DNA of 50,560 bases, from the NCBI GenBank assembly GCA_959022495.1, contig CAUEYX010000022.1, positions 1 to 50,560 on the forward strand. Reading direction: 5' to 3'. Of the stretch, positions 1-8,371 are shown piece after piece; position 1 is the first letter of the stretch, and each line of letters opens with the position of its first letter. The notes beneath the pieces were generated by a model. The model was not told the DNA's origin. It saw nothing but the letters and a program-made list of their open reading frames with translations, and ran no database searches. Made by a program: the position numbers and the translations under genes. Source of the DNA: an uncultured Lachnospiraceae bacterium. Lineage in GTDB: Bacteria > Bacillota > Clostridia > Lachnospirales > Lachnospiraceae.

Positions 1-190
1 ACTTACCGGATAGCTGCGGCAATACTACAGCCCTCATAAGGAATGTATATGACGGGCGGGCAACGGACAGCGAAGCCGGGAAACCGGTGCGGCGTTTGTC
101 TGAGCATGATGCAAGGAGGGGTGATTTCATTCCAAAACCTGTGGTTGCCCCTCCACCACGCTGTCTTGAAAGAGAGGCAGATGGGATATT

Positions 191-240
191 GAGCCTGGCA
201 AGCGGCACTTTTGTGCTGCTTGTCAGGCTCTTTTTCTTTT
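191..240 (+). terminator. Strong intrinsic terminator
   Basis: An 18-bp stem (191-208 with 213-230, G-T pairs included) closes on a TTTT loop and is followed by a T-rich run at 231-240. It ends whatever transcript enters the window from the left and isolates the sigma-like gene that follows. Positions 1-190 hold no gene I can support. Confidence 0.9.
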
Positions 241-286
241 AGCGGCCAGGGTGCCGCCTGCCGGGCTCCGAAAGGAGAACGGCAAA

Positions 287-673
287 ATGAAAATCAATTA
301 TATATTTGCAAATGGAGAAACCTCAGAGGTTGAAGTAACAGAGGAAATCGGAAACATGATCCTGGATTCCAGACGCCAGGAGAGCAACTTGGACCGTAAG
401 GAGAGGTACCACTGTTATTCCTCAGACGCAGCGGAGTTTGAGGGAGAGGAGTATGCAGACGCAGATACACCGGAAAGCCTTCTGGAGCGACAGGCAGAGA
501 GCAGGCAGATTGCGGATATCCTGGCAGGGATGCCGGAAATTCAGAGGAGAAGGCTCCTTTTGTATGCCGAAGGGAAATCCCTGCGGGAGATTGCCCGGAT
601 AGAAGGTGTGGATCACAAAGCCATTAAAAAATCCATAGAAGCTGCCCGGAAATATTTTAGGAAAAATTTTTAA
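287..673 (+). CDS. Sigma-70 region-4-like DNA-binding regulator
   Basis: The 128-residue product ends in a helix-turn-helix of sigma region 4 type (about residues 85-125: a stretch reading LLLYAEGKSLREIARIEGVD, then a basic recognition helix). The N-terminal half is acidic and has no recognisable sigma region 2, so it is more likely a small regulator than a complete sigma factor. The ATG at 287 has AAAGGAG nine bases upstream; the GTG at 251 has none. Proteins of this type are common in clostridial phages and integrative elements. The stop codon abuts a two-hairpin leader element (677-753) that recurs near 40 kb, which raises the possibility that the two are functionally linked; that is inference. 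Confidence 0.75.
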   Translation: MKINYIFANGETSEVEVTEEIGNMILDSRRQESNLDRKERYHCYSSDAAEFEGEEYADADTPESLLERQAESRQIADILAGMPEIQRRRLLLYAEGKSLREIARIEGVDHKAIKKSIEAARKYFRKNF

Positions 674-676
674 GCC

Positions 677-753
677 GGGTCCCCAACAGGGCTTTGAAAT
701 CTCCGTATAGTGAAGGACCGGGAGAGCGTCCTTCAGAAAATGGAGGTGAGACG
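677..753 (+). promoter_or_regulatory. Two-hairpin leader element, copy 1
   Basis: A CCC/GGG hairpin (677-691) is followed by the conserved block ATCTCCGTATAGTGAAGG (about 700-716) and a second hairpin, GAAGGAC with GTCCTTC (712-718 with 728-734). A GGAGGTG ribosome site then leads into the ATG at 754. A second copy lies at 39996-40065, where the second stem is preserved by a G-T pair while the loop differs. This suggests a structured 5' leader or a protein-binding site rather than chance similarity. Confidence 0.6.
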
Positions 754-954
754 ATGAAACACACATTGCAGATCAGTGTTTCAAAAGAGCCTGTGAACGG
801 TGGGATTGTAAGCTGTCGCAGGGTTTCTGTAAGAGAGCGTTTCCTGCGATTTCTCTTAGGGGACAAGCAGCGGCTGACTATCATCGTTCCGGGCAGGACG
901 GTAAAAGAGCTTTCCATCAAGGAAGTGGCGGAGGGAGGTGCGGTTCATGGGTAA
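754..954 (+). CDS. Small phage protein of unknown function
   Basis: The product has 66 residues, is basic, and has the centre VSVRERFLRFLLGDKQRLTI. I recognise no domain. The start at 754 is fixed by TGGAGGTGAG at 741-750; an upstream in-frame ATG at 694 lies inside the leader hairpins and has no ribosome site. The 3' end overlaps the next gene by eight bases, so translation is probably coupled. Its position, straight after a sigma-like regulator and ahead of the recombination genes, suggests an early-expressed accessory protein. Confidence 0.7.
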   Translation: MKHTLQISVSKEPVNGGIVSCRRVSVRERFLRFLLGDKQRLTIIVPGRTVKELSIKEVAEGGAVHG

Positions 955-1294
955 AGTAAAACTACTGCTTGATGTGATTGCGGATATGCGCTCCCTTGCC
1001 GACAGCTTGCAGGCTGTGGCGGATGCTATGACACAGACGGATTCAGTAGATGCGCCAACAAAAAATACCGGAGAGGAACCGAAAAAGGCGGCAAAGGAAA
1101 CGGCTGCCCCTTCTCTTGCCCCGGAGGAAAAGGCGTTGACGCTGGAGGAGGTCCGTATGGTGCTGGCGGAGAAGTCCCGTGCCGGACACACTGCGGAGGT
1201 CCGGGCGCTGCTCGTAAAGCACGGCGCAGAGAAACTGTCGGACATTGACCCGGTCAGATACCCGGCACTGCTTGCGGATGCGGAGGTGCTGTAA
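947..1294 (+). CDS. Small phage protein (often labelled rrp5-like)
   Basis: The product has 115 residues: an N-terminal helix beginning MGKVKLLLDVIADMRSLADS, a low-complexity Ala/Glu/Lys/Pro middle (about 38-62), and a C-terminal helical part resembling small phage recombination accessory proteins (EVRALLVKHGAEKLSDIDP). Related phage proteins are often called rRNA biogenesis protein rrp5 in databases; nothing here supports a ribosomal role. GGAGGTG lies six bases before the ATG at 947. The stop TAA shares its last base with the ATG of the DUF2800 gene. The C-terminal motif and its place before the DUF2800/DUF2815 pair hint at an accessory recombination role, but that is inference. Confidence 0.65.
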   Translation: MGKVKLLLDVIADMRSLADSLQAVADAMTQTDSVDAPTKNTGEEPKKAAKETAAPSLAPEEKALTLEEVRMVLAEKSRAGHTAEVRALLVKHGAEKLSDIDPVRYPALLADAEVL

Positions 1295-2466
1295 TGGGAA
1301 AACAGAAGGTGAATTGTGCCGCAGGCACAAGAGAGGCCGGCCTGGGACACGCATTATTATCGGCGTCCTCCAGCCATCGATGGCTGAACTGCCCGCCGTC
1401 CGCAAGGCTCTGCGAGGGCTATGAGGACAAGGGCAGCGAGTATGCCCAGGAGGGAACGGACGCCCATAGCCTGTGCGAACACAAGCTGAAGCTGGCGCTA
1501 GGCATGGAAACGGCGGATCCCACAGAGGACCTCTCCTTTTACAACGGGGAGATGGAGCAGTGCGCCTGCGAGTATGCAGCCTATGTGATGGAGCTGGTGG
1601 AGGAGGCTAAGAAAACCTGCAAAGACCCGGTGGTGCTGGTGGAACAGCGGCTGGATTTCTCCCGCTTTGTGGCGGAGGGCTTTGGCACCGGGGACTGCGT
1701 GATCATTGCGGACGGTATGCTGGAGATCGTGGACTATAAACACGGCAAAGGCGTGGAGGTGTCCGCTGTGGAGAATCCGCAGATGATGCTGTACGCCCTG
1801 GGCGCGCTGGAGCTGTTTGACGGCATTTACGACATCGACACCGTCCGTATGACCATCTTCCAGCCCCGCCGGGAGAACGTGAGCGTCTGCGTTATGACAA
1901 AGGACGACCTTTTGCAGTGGGCGCACAATGACCTGGTGTATAAGGCGAAGCTGGCCTACGAGGGCGGCGGTGAGTTTGCCTGCGGCGACTGGTGCCGGTT
2001 CTGTAAGGCGAAGGCAGTCTGCCGGAAACGGGCGGAGTACAACCTGGAGCTTGCCCGGTATGATTTTGCCGTGCCGGACACTTTGGAGGAAACCGAGGTT
2101 GCCGCCATTTTAGACCGGGCGGACGAGCTGGCGGCCTGGGCTGCGGATGTGAAGGAATACGCGCTCCGGCAGGCGCTCAGCGGCGTGGAGTATCCGGGCT
2201 TTAAGGTGGTGGAGGGGCGCTCCAACCGCAGGTACATCAGCGAAGAAGCCGTGGCGGACGCCGTTTCCCAGGCAGGCTATGAGCCTTACGCAAAGAAAGT
2301 CCTGGGACTTACGGAGATGCAGAAGCTCCTGGGCAAGAAAAAGTTTGAGGAACTGCTGGGCGGCCTGATCGAGAAGCCCCAGGGCAAGCCGGTGCTGGTG
2401 CCGCTGTCGGATAAGCGGCAGCCGATCCACACCGCACAGAATGATTTTAAGGAGGGATTTGATTGA
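1294..2466 (+). CDS. DUF2800 protein, RecB/Cas4-like PD-(D/E)XK nuclease
   Basis: The 390-residue product carries the RecB-type nuclease signature: His58, Asp134 (GTGDCVI), Asp147 and Lys149 (EIVDYKHGKG), and a QMMLYALG helix from Gln163. Cys230, Cys234, Cys237 and Cys243 form a cluster like the iron-sulfur site of Cas4/AddB-type nucleases. In this phage class DUF2800 is paired with DUF2815 and a family A polymerase, so it probably resects DNA ends for phage recombination or replication. The start overlaps the previous stop by one base. The 3' end overlaps the start of a free-standing homing-type endonuclease that separates this gene from its usual DUF2815 partner. Confidence 0.85.
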   Translation: MGKQKVNCAAGTREAGLGHALLSASSSHRWLNCPPSARLCEGYEDKGSEYAQEGTDAHSLCEHKLKLALGMETADPTEDLSFYNGEMEQCACEYAAYVMELVEEAKKTCKDPVVLVEQRLDFSRFVAEGFGTGDCVIIADGMLEIVDYKHGKGVEVSAVENPQMMLYALGALELFDGIYDIDTVRMTIFQPRRENVSVCVMTKDDLLQWAHNDLVYKAKLAYEGGGEFACGDWCRFCKAKAVCRKRAEYNLELARYDFAVPDTLEETEVAAILDRADELAAWAADVKEYALRQALSGVEYPGFKVVEGRSNRRYISEEAVADAVSQAGYEPYAKKVLGLTEMQKLLGKKKFEELLGGLIEKPQGKPVLVPLSDKRQPIHTAQNDFKEGFD

Positions 2467-2948
2467 TAGAAATTCCCATTACAAAAGGACGCCATGCCCT
2501 TATTGATGATGAGGATTTTGAAAAAATCAGTCCCTTTCAATGGAGCTACCACGGAACAGGTTATGCAGCGAGAGGGTACCACGATAAAGGAAAAGTGATT
2601 ATCGTGAAAATGCATCAAGCCTTTTTAGGTAAACCGCCGAAGGGTTTTGAGATTGACCATATCAATGGCAATAAGCTGGATAACCGGAAATGTAATTTGA
2701 GGATCGTGACTCATCAACAAAATGCTTTTAATGCGAAGAAACGAATTTCTCCTATTTCTGGGGAGAATCCCTCTCGTTTTAAGGGAGTTACATGGCGGAA
2801 TGACAGAAAAAAGTGGCGCAGTCAAATCACATTTAATGGTAAACGCTATTATTTAGGACTGCACGATACGGAAGAAGAGGCGGCTCTTGCTTATAACGAA
2901 GCTGCAAAAAAGTATTTTGGTGAGTATGCCAATTTGAATGAAATTTAG
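2463..2948 (+). CDS. Free-standing HNH endonuclease with AP2 domain
   Basis: The 161-residue product has an HNH core (about residues 60-92: IDHINGNKLDNRKCNLRIVT, then a QQNAFN stretch) followed by an AP2/ERF DNA-binding domain (about 103-158: FKGVTWRNDRKKWRSQI, then YYLGLHDTEEEAALAYNEAA). This is the standard architecture of phage homing endonucleases, which cut an intron-less or gene-less allele and spread by repair. It starts with TTG at 2463, after AAGGAGG, overlapping the DUF2800 stop. Its base composition is visibly more AT-rich than both neighbours, which fits a recent insertion into the DUF2800-DUF2815 junction. Confidence 0.9.
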   Translation: MIEIPITKGRHALIDDEDFEKISPFQWSYHGTGYAARGYHDKGKVIIVKMHQAFLGKPPKGFEIDHINGNKLDNRKCNLRIVTHQQNAFNAKKRISPISGENPSRFKGVTWRNDRKKWRSQITFNGKRYYLGLHDTEEEAALAYNEAAKKYFGEYANLNEI

Positions 2949-2961
2949 GAGGAAATGAATC

Positions 2962-3525
2962 ATGGCAAATAAAGTCAACAACCCGATGAAAGTGATCACT
3001 GGTCCTAATACCAGATGGAGCTATGCCAACGTGTGGGAAGCGAAAAGTGTGAATGGAGGAACGCCAAAGTTCTCCGTTTCTCTCATTATACCCAAGTCGG
3101 ATATAGCGACCATCGCAAAGATCAGGGCGGCAATCGAGGCTGCCTATAAGGAAGGCGAGGCAAAGCTGAAGGGCAACGGCAGGAGCGTTCCCGCCCTCTC
3201 CGTGTTAAAGACGCCCCTGCGTGATGGGGACACGGAGCGCCCGGACGATGAAGCCTATGCCAATGCCTACTTCGTCAATGCCAACAGCGCCACGGCTCCC
3301 GGCATCGTGGATGCGGACCGTCAGCCGATCCTGGACCGCAGCGAAGTCTACAGCGGTGTGTACGGCAGGGCAAGCATTAACTTTTACGCTTTCAACAGCA
3401 ACGGGAATAAGGGAATCGCCTGCGGGCTGAACAACCTGCAGAAGATCCGTGACGGCGAGCCGCTTGGCGGCAAGAGCCGTCCGGAGGATGATTTTGCGGA
3501 GGAGGAAGAAGATTTCCTGTCTTAA
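2962..3525 (+). CDS. DUF2815 family protein (probable ssDNA-binding protein)
   Basis: The 187-residue product belongs to DUF2815, a phage family with a single-stranded-DNA-binding-like fold that sits with DUF2800 and DNA polymerase genes. Features seen are an N-terminal beta-rich part (VITGPNTRWSYANVWEAKSV, FSVSLIIPK), a central YGRASINFYAFNSNGNKGIA stretch, and a very acidic C-terminal tail of about ten residues (EEEEDF). Such a tail is characteristic of SSB-type proteins that recruit partners. GGAGG precedes the ATG at 2962. It probably coats single-stranded intermediates produced during replication and recombination. Confidence 0.85.
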   Translation: MANKVNNPMKVITGPNTRWSYANVWEAKSVNGGTPKFSVSLIIPKSDIATIAKIRAAIEAAYKEGEAKLKGNGRSVPALSVLKTPLRDGDTERPDDEAYANAYFVNANSATAPGIVDADRQPILDRSEVYSGVYGRASINFYAFNSNGNKGIACGLNNLQKIRDGEPLGGKSRPEDDFAEEEEDFLS

Positions 3526-3545
3526 AGGAAAAGGCTGCGGAACAA

Positions 3546-3574
3546 GGGTGGCGGGGGTATATCCCCTGCCACCC
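3546..3574 (+). promoter_or_regulatory. GC-rich hairpin before the DNA polymerase gene
   Basis: A 12-bp stem (3546-3557 with 3563-3574, one G-T pair) closes on a TATAT loop, 27 bases before the polymerase start. There is no T run, so it is not a typical terminator. It could stabilise the 3' end of the upstream message or damp polymerase expression. Confidence 0.5.
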
Positions 3575-3601
3575 ATGAAGCAGTGAAAGGGCGGTGAAAC
3601 A

Positions 3602-5530
3602 ATGAGAACCTTGTCAATAGACATTGAGACCTTTTCCGATGTGGATCTGAAAAAATGTGGAGTTTACCGATATGCCTCCTCCCCGGCTTTTGAAATCCTG
3701 CTGTTCGGTTATGCGGTGGATGGCGGCGCTGTGCGGGTGATGGACCTCGCCCACGGGGAGAAAATCCCGGGTGAGGTTGTGGCGGCGCTCTCGGACGCAT
3801 CCGTGACCAAATGGGCATTCAACGCCATGTTCGAGAGGGTGTGTTTATCCAACTATCTGGGAGAATGGCTGGAGCCGGAGGGCTGGCACTGCACAATGGT
3901 GTGGTCGGCCACGTTGGGCCTTCCCCTTTCCCTGGAAAGCGTGGGTGCGGCGCTTGGATTGGAAAAGCAGAAGCTGACAGAAGGAAAAGACCTGATCCGG
4001 TACTTCTGTGTTCCCTGCAAACCGACAAAGGCCAACGGCGGCAGGACGAGAAACCTGCCGGAACATGACCGGGAGAAGTGGGGACGGTTCAAAGCCTATA
4101 ACCTCCGCGATGTAGAGGCGGAAATGCAGATACAACAGAAGCTGTCGAAATTCCCGGTACCGGAGAAGGTATGGGAGGAATACTGCCAGGACCAGGAAAT
4201 CAACGACCGGGGCATCGGCGTGGACATGGAACTGGTCAGACAGGCTATTGCCATAGACAGCAGGACAAGAGAAAAGCTGGCTGCCGCCATGCAGGAGCTG
4301 ACCGGACTGGAGAATCCCAATTCCGTACAGCAGATGAAACAGTGGCTGGCAGAGCATGGGCTTGAAACGGATACGCTGGGGAAAAAGGCGGTGGCGGAGC
4401 TTCTAAAGACTGCGCCGGAGCCGTTGCGGACTGTGCTTTCCCTCCGGCAGCAGCTTGCGAAGAGCAGCGTCAAGAAATATACAGCGATGGAAAATGCGGT
4501 TTGTGCGGATAACCGGGCGCATGGGATGTTCCAGTTTTATGGAGCTAATCGTACCGGCCGGTATAGCGGAAAAATTATACAGTTGCAAAATCTGCCTCAG
4601 AACCACATGGCGGATTTGGCACAGGCACGGGAGCTGGTAAGGACGGGAAACTACGAAGCACTTTCCCTGCTGTATGAGGACATCCCGGATACCCTTTCCC
4701 AGCTTATCCGCACGGCCTTTGTGCCGCAGGAGGGCAGGAAGTTCATCGTGGCGGATTTTTCCGCAATCGAGGCCAGGGTAATCGCCTGGTTTGCCAGGGA
4801 GAGGTGGCGGCTCAAGGTCTTTGAGGACGGCGGCGACATTTACTGCGCCTCCGCAAGCCAGATGTTCCATGTGCCGGTGGAAAAACACGGCGTCAACGGC
4901 CACCTGCGGCAGAAAGGAAAGATCGCAGAGCTGGCTCTGGGCTATGGCGGCTCGGTGGGCGCATTGAAATCAATGGGTGCGCTGGAGATGGGGCTGGCAG
5001 AAGAAGAACTGCAGCCGCTGGTAACGGCATGGCGGGATTCCAATCCCATGATCACGCAGTTCTGGTGGGCGGTAGATGACGCTGTCAAAGAATGCATCAA
5101 GATGCGGCTGCCGACAGAAACACACGGCATCCGGTTCGACTACCAGAGCGCCATGCTGTTCATTACGCTCCCTTCCGGCAGGCGGCTGGCCTATGTGAAG
5201 CCACGCATCGGGGAGAACCAGTTCGGCGGGGAGTCCGTGACCTATATGGGGATCGGCGGTACCAAGAAGTGGGAACGGTTGGAGAGCTACGGGCCGAAGT
5301 TCGTGGAGAACATCGTCCAAGCCACCGCCCGCGATATTTTGTGCCATGCCATGCAGACACTAAGAAACTGCGCCATTGTCGCCCATGTACATGACGAGAT
5401 CATCATCGAGGCGGACCGGCGGATGTCCGTGGAGGCAGTCTGTGAACAGATGGGCAGGACCCCGTCCTGGGCGAATGGGCTAAGGCTTCGGGCGGACGGT
5501 TATGAATGTGATTTTTATCAAAAGGATTAG
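3602..5530 (+). CDS. Family A (Pol I-type) phage DNA polymerase
   Basis: The 642-residue product combines an N-terminal DnaQ-like 3'-5' exonuclease with a family A polymerase. Exonuclease residues visible are Asp7 and Glu9 (SIDIET), the NAMFE motif near 74, and Asp170 (NLRDVE). Polymerase motif A is VADFSAIEARV with Asp385, motif B is RQKGKIAELALGYGG (Arg436, Lys440, Tyr448), and motif C is HVHDEI with Asp598. All key residues are present, so it should be an active proofreading replicase. It replicates the phage genome with the primase-helicase at 5973. The ribosome site is weak (GGGCGGTG), and a strong hairpin precedes it, which may keep expression low. Confidence 0.95.
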   Translation: MRTLSIDIETFSDVDLKKCGVYRYASSPAFEILLFGYAVDGGAVRVMDLAHGEKIPGEVVAALSDASVTKWAFNAMFERVCLSNYLGEWLEPEGWHCTMVWSATLGLPLSLESVGAALGLEKQKLTEGKDLIRYFCVPCKPTKANGGRTRNLPEHDREKWGRFKAYNLRDVEAEMQIQQKLSKFPVPEKVWEEYCQDQEINDRGIGVDMELVRQAIAIDSRTREKLAAAMQELTGLENPNSVQQMKQWLAEHGLETDTLGKKAVAELLKTAPEPLRTVLSLRQQLAKSSVKKYTAMENAVCADNRAHGMFQFYGANRTGRYSGKIIQLQNLPQNHMADLAQARELVRTGNYEALSLLYEDIPDTLSQLIRTAFVPQEGRKFIVADFSAIEARVIAWFARERWRLKVFEDGGDIYCASASQMFHVPVEKHGVNGHLRQKGKIAELALGYGGSVGALKSMGALEMGLAEEELQPLVTAWRDSNPMITQFWWAVDDAVKECIKMRLPTETHGIRFDYQSAMLFITLPSGRRLAYVKPRIGENQFGGESVTYMGIGGTKKWERLESYGPKFVENIVQATARDILCHAMQTLRNCAIVAHVHDEIIIEADRRMSVEAVCEQMGRTPSWANGLRLRADGYECDFYQKD

Positions 5531-5544
5531 AGGAGGTGCAGCTT

Positions 5545-5976
5545 ATGGGCATCAGTAAGTATAACAGCGAGGGCTACCATGATCCGACAACATATGAGGC
5601 TCTCTCAAAAATTGAAAAGGAAGAAAAGGCGGCGAAGCGTGTGTACCGGCCGCTTGTCTATATATGCTCACCCTATGCCGGGGATACCAAAACCAACGTG
5701 AACATGGCAAGGGTGTACAGCCGTTTTGCGGTACGCAATGCCTGCATCCCCCTTGCCCCGCATCTTTTGTTTCCGCAGTTCATGGATGATGGTGCGGCGG
5801 CGGAGAGGGACATTGCCCTGTTTATGGGGATTGTGCTGCTGACGAAGTGTGAGCAGGTGTGGGTGTTTGGGGGCACCATCTCCAAAGGGATGGCGGCGGA
5901 GATTGAAAAGGCGGAGAAGAAGCATATCCCGATCCGCTATTTTACCGAAGAACTGGAGGAGGTCAGAAAAGTATGA
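5545..5976 (+). CDS. DUF4406-type protein (nucleoside deoxyribosyltransferase-like fold)
   Basis: The 143-residue product has the pattern of DUF4406 and related families: LVYICSPYAGDTKTNVNMAR near residues 37-56, APHLLFPQFM, then a C-terminal CEQVWVFGGTISKGMAAEIE stretch. These families share the nucleoside 2-deoxyribosyltransferase-like fold, so a nucleotide-related role during replication is plausible, but no activity is proven for phage members. AGGAGG lies eight bases before the ATG at 5545. The stop overlaps the primase-helicase start (ATGA), indicating coupled translation within the replication operon. Confidence 0.8.
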   Translation: MGISKYNSEGYHDPTTYEALSKIEKEEKAAKRVYRPLVYICSPYAGDTKTNVNMARVYSRFAVRNACIPLAPHLLFPQFMDDGAAAERDIALFMGIVLLTKCEQVWVFGGTISKGMAAEIEKAEKKHIPIRYFTEELEEVRKV

Positions 5977-8201
5977 GGATGACGTTTTATACGGCGAACT
6001 GCCGGGGCAACGCAAAGAACAGCCTGTATCCCAACAAACGGGTGGCGGATAATGAGGACGATTTCCTGGAGATCATTGCCTTTGACCATGTGTGCGGGGA
6101 ATTTAAAGAGTTCCGCAGGAGTGGGGACAACTTCCTCTCCTGCGATGTGGATGTGATGGACTGTGACAATGACCATTCCGACAACCCGGCAGAGTGGATT
6201 CATCCGGGGGAACTGGAAGAAAGGCTTGGGCGGGATGTGGCGTTCGTTGCTGTTCCCAGCCGCAACAACATGAAGCCGAAGGATGGGAAGTCAGCAAGGC
6301 CCCGGTTCCATGTGTACTTTCCCCACGATCCGATTGACAGTGGGGAGGCTTGCTCTGCCCTTAAAAAAGCCATACAGCAGAAGTTCCCATTCTTCGATTC
6401 CCATGCGTTGGATGCTGCCCGGTTTATCTTCGGCTGCCCTTCGGAGGAGATTCTCTGGCATGAGGGCGAGATTACCATCGACTGTGTCGTGAAGCCCCAG
6501 GAGAGAGGCATCCCGCAGGGGCAGCGCAATTCCACCATGTCGCACTTTGCGGGGCGGGTGCTGAAACGGTACGGGAACACCGATAAGGCACATCAGATTT
6601 TCATGGAGGAAGCGGAAAAGTGCAATCCGCCTCTGGAGGATGAGGAGCTTGCCGCTATCTGGCAGAGCGCCTGCCGATTCGCGGAAAAGGTACAGCGCCA
6701 AGAAGGATATGTGCTGCCGGAGGATTACAACGATGAATTCTGCCGGGAGACCTTAAAGCCTGCGGATTACTCTGACATCGGACAGGCGAAGGTGCTGGCA
6801 AAGGAGTATGGCGTGGAGCTGCGGTACACGGCAGCCACCGATTACATCCGCTTCGGCGGCTCGTACTGGATCGAGTCCAAGCAGCAGGCGGTTGGCGCAG
6901 CGGAGGAGTTTCTGGATTTACAGCTTGCAGATGCAAAGGACGAGGTGCAGCGGACAAAGGAGGCACTCCTGGGCGCAGGGGTTTCCGAAGACGCCATTAC
7001 TTCCGGTGGAAAGGCGCTGGAGAAGAAGATTGCATCCGGGCAGATGGATGCCTACCTTGCCTATTTGTCCGCAATGGCATACAAGGCGTTTGTGATGAAG
7101 CGGCGGGACATGAAATATGTGGTGTCGGCGCTGCAGGCGGCAAAGCCCATGCTGGAGATCAGCGTATCCGACCTGGACCGGGATGGGTTTCTTTTGAACA
7201 CGCCGGACGGAACCTATTACCTTCCGGACGGGCTGGAGGGCAGGCGCGACCACAGCCCGGAGGATTACATCACGAAGATCACGGCGGCAGGTCCCGGAGA
7301 GCAGGGGAAGGAACTGTGGCTGGATGCCCTGGACACGATTTTCTGCAAAGACCAGTCGCTGATTGACTATGTGCAGCAGATCGTGGGCATGGCGGCGGTG
7401 GGCAGAGTCTATCTGGAATCCCTGATCATTGCCTACGGCGAGGGCAGGAACGGCAAGTCCACCTTCTGGAACGCCATTGCCCGTGTGCTTGGAAGCTACA
7501 GCGGGAATATGTCCGCCGACACCCTGACGGTGGGCTGCAAACGGAACGTGAAACCGGAGCTTGCCGAGGCGAAGGGCAAGCGCCTCATCATTGCCGCCGA
7601 ACTGGAGGAAGGGATGCGCCTGAATACTTCCGTGGTAAAGCAGATGTGTTCCACGGATGAGATTTTTGCGGAGAAGAAGTATAAGGACCCGTTTTCCTTC
7701 ACGCCTAGCCATACCCTGGTGCTGTATACCAATCACCTGCCGAGGGTGGGAGCCAATGATCCGGGAACGTGGCGGAGACTGATCGTGATACCCTTCCATG
7801 CCAAGATCGAGGGGAACGCCGATGTGAAGAACTATGCGGATTTCCTGGTGTCCGAGGCAGCCCCGGCGATCATGACGTGGATCATTGAAGGGGCAAAGAA
7901 GGCAATCGGGCGGAACTTCCATATCCCGGCCCCTGCCTGCGTGGAGGATGCCATCAAAGCCTACCGGGAGGACAACGACTGGCTGGGGCATTTCTTAAGC
8001 GAGTGCTGTGAGACGGATAAAACCTACAGGGAGAAATCCGGGGCATTGTACCAGGAATACCGCAGTTATTGTATCAGGACCGGCGAGTACACCAGAAGCA
8101 CGGCGGATTTTTATAATGCGCTGGAGTCGGTGGGATTTATGCGACAAAAGACCAAAACAGGCAATTTTATCCGTGGATTACGGATTGCGGAGGAGTTTTG
8201 A
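5973..8201 (+). CDS. AEP primase / P4-type superfamily 3 helicase
   Basis: The 742-residue bifunctional replication protein begins with an archaeo-eukaryotic primase-like domain: Asp58 and Asp60 in CDVDVMDCDN, His113 in RPRFHVYF, and an Asp in LDAARFIFG near 147. The C-terminal half is a P4-family helicase with Walker A GEGRNGKST (about 490-498), Walker B-like KRLIIAAELEEG (about 535-546) and a sensor-1-like LVLYTNHLPRV segment. It should unwind the origin and lay primers for the family A polymerase. The start overlaps the DUF4406 stop by four bases. Its stop is followed by an inverted-repeat region that is a candidate origin. Confidence 0.92.
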   Translation: MRMTFYTANCRGNAKNSLYPNKRVADNEDDFLEIIAFDHVCGEFKEFRRSGDNFLSCDVDVMDCDNDHSDNPAEWIHPGELEERLGRDVAFVAVPSRNNMKPKDGKSARPRFHVYFPHDPIDSGEACSALKKAIQQKFPFFDSHALDAARFIFGCPSEEILWHEGEITIDCVVKPQERGIPQGQRNSTMSHFAGRVLKRYGNTDKAHQIFMEEAEKCNPPLEDEELAAIWQSACRFAEKVQRQEGYVLPEDYNDEFCRETLKPADYSDIGQAKVLAKEYGVELRYTAATDYIRFGGSYWIESKQQAVGAAEEFLDLQLADAKDEVQRTKEALLGAGVSEDAITSGGKALEKKIASGQMDAYLAYLSAMAYKAFVMKRRDMKYVVSALQAAKPMLEISVSDLDRDGFLLNTPDGTYYLPDGLEGRRDHSPEDYITKITAAGPGEQGKELWLDALDTIFCKDQSLIDYVQQIVGMAAVGRVYLESLIIAYGEGRNGKSTFWNAIARVLGSYSGNMSADTLTVGCKRNVKPELAEAKGKRLIIAAELEEGMRLNTSVVKQMCSTDEIFAEKKYKDPFSFTPSHTLVLYTNHLPRVGANDPGTWRRLIVIPFHAKIEGNADVKNYADFLVSEAAPAIMTWIIEGAKKAIGRNFHIPAPACVEDAIKAYREDNDWLGHFLSECCETDKTYREKSGALYQEYRSYCIRTGEYTRSTADFYNALESVGFMRQKTKTGNFIRGLRIAEEF

Positions 8202-8221
8202 CCGGTGGTTTTTGCTGTAAG

Positions 8222-8326
8222 GGTGGAGGTCGGTGGAGGTCTTGGTATAAACCCCCTTTAGGGCAGTTTTTTCAGAAAAAATCACTTATAGGAGAGTTTT
8301 GGAAATGAGTTACACCGACCTCCACC
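8222..8326. repeat. 14-bp inverted repeat after the primase-helicase gene
   Basis: GGTGGAGGTCGGTG (8222-8235) is repeated in inverted orientation at 8313-8326, with a 77-base spacer, and GGTGGAGGTC is also directly duplicated at 8222-8241. The 170-base interval has no gene. Phage origins often lie beside the primase-helicase gene, so this is a candidate origin or initiator binding region; a long-loop RNA structure is the alternative. Confidence 0.5.
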
Positions 8327-8371
8327 TATACGGAGAAAACTTTGAATTTATAAGGGATTGGAGGCTATGGC

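Noticed and set aside
120..191. A 23-codon GTG frame after AAGGAGGGG
   Set aside because: The ribosome site is too close to the GTG, and the peptide has no feature that supports it.
3..242. Plus-strand frame open from the window edge to a TAG at 242
   Set aside because: Its end runs through the terminator hairpin and T run at 191-240, the composition is atypical and no domain is recognisable; a chance open frame is more likely than a real gene end.
6918..7991. Long minus-strand open frame opposite the primase-helicase
   Set aside because: Shadow of a GC-rich coding strand; the plus-strand protein has full catalytic motifs and the reverse frame has no ribosome site or domain. The same holds for the long reverse frames at 11892-13226, 13952-15115, 20599-21729, 30195-31397 and 40274-41482.
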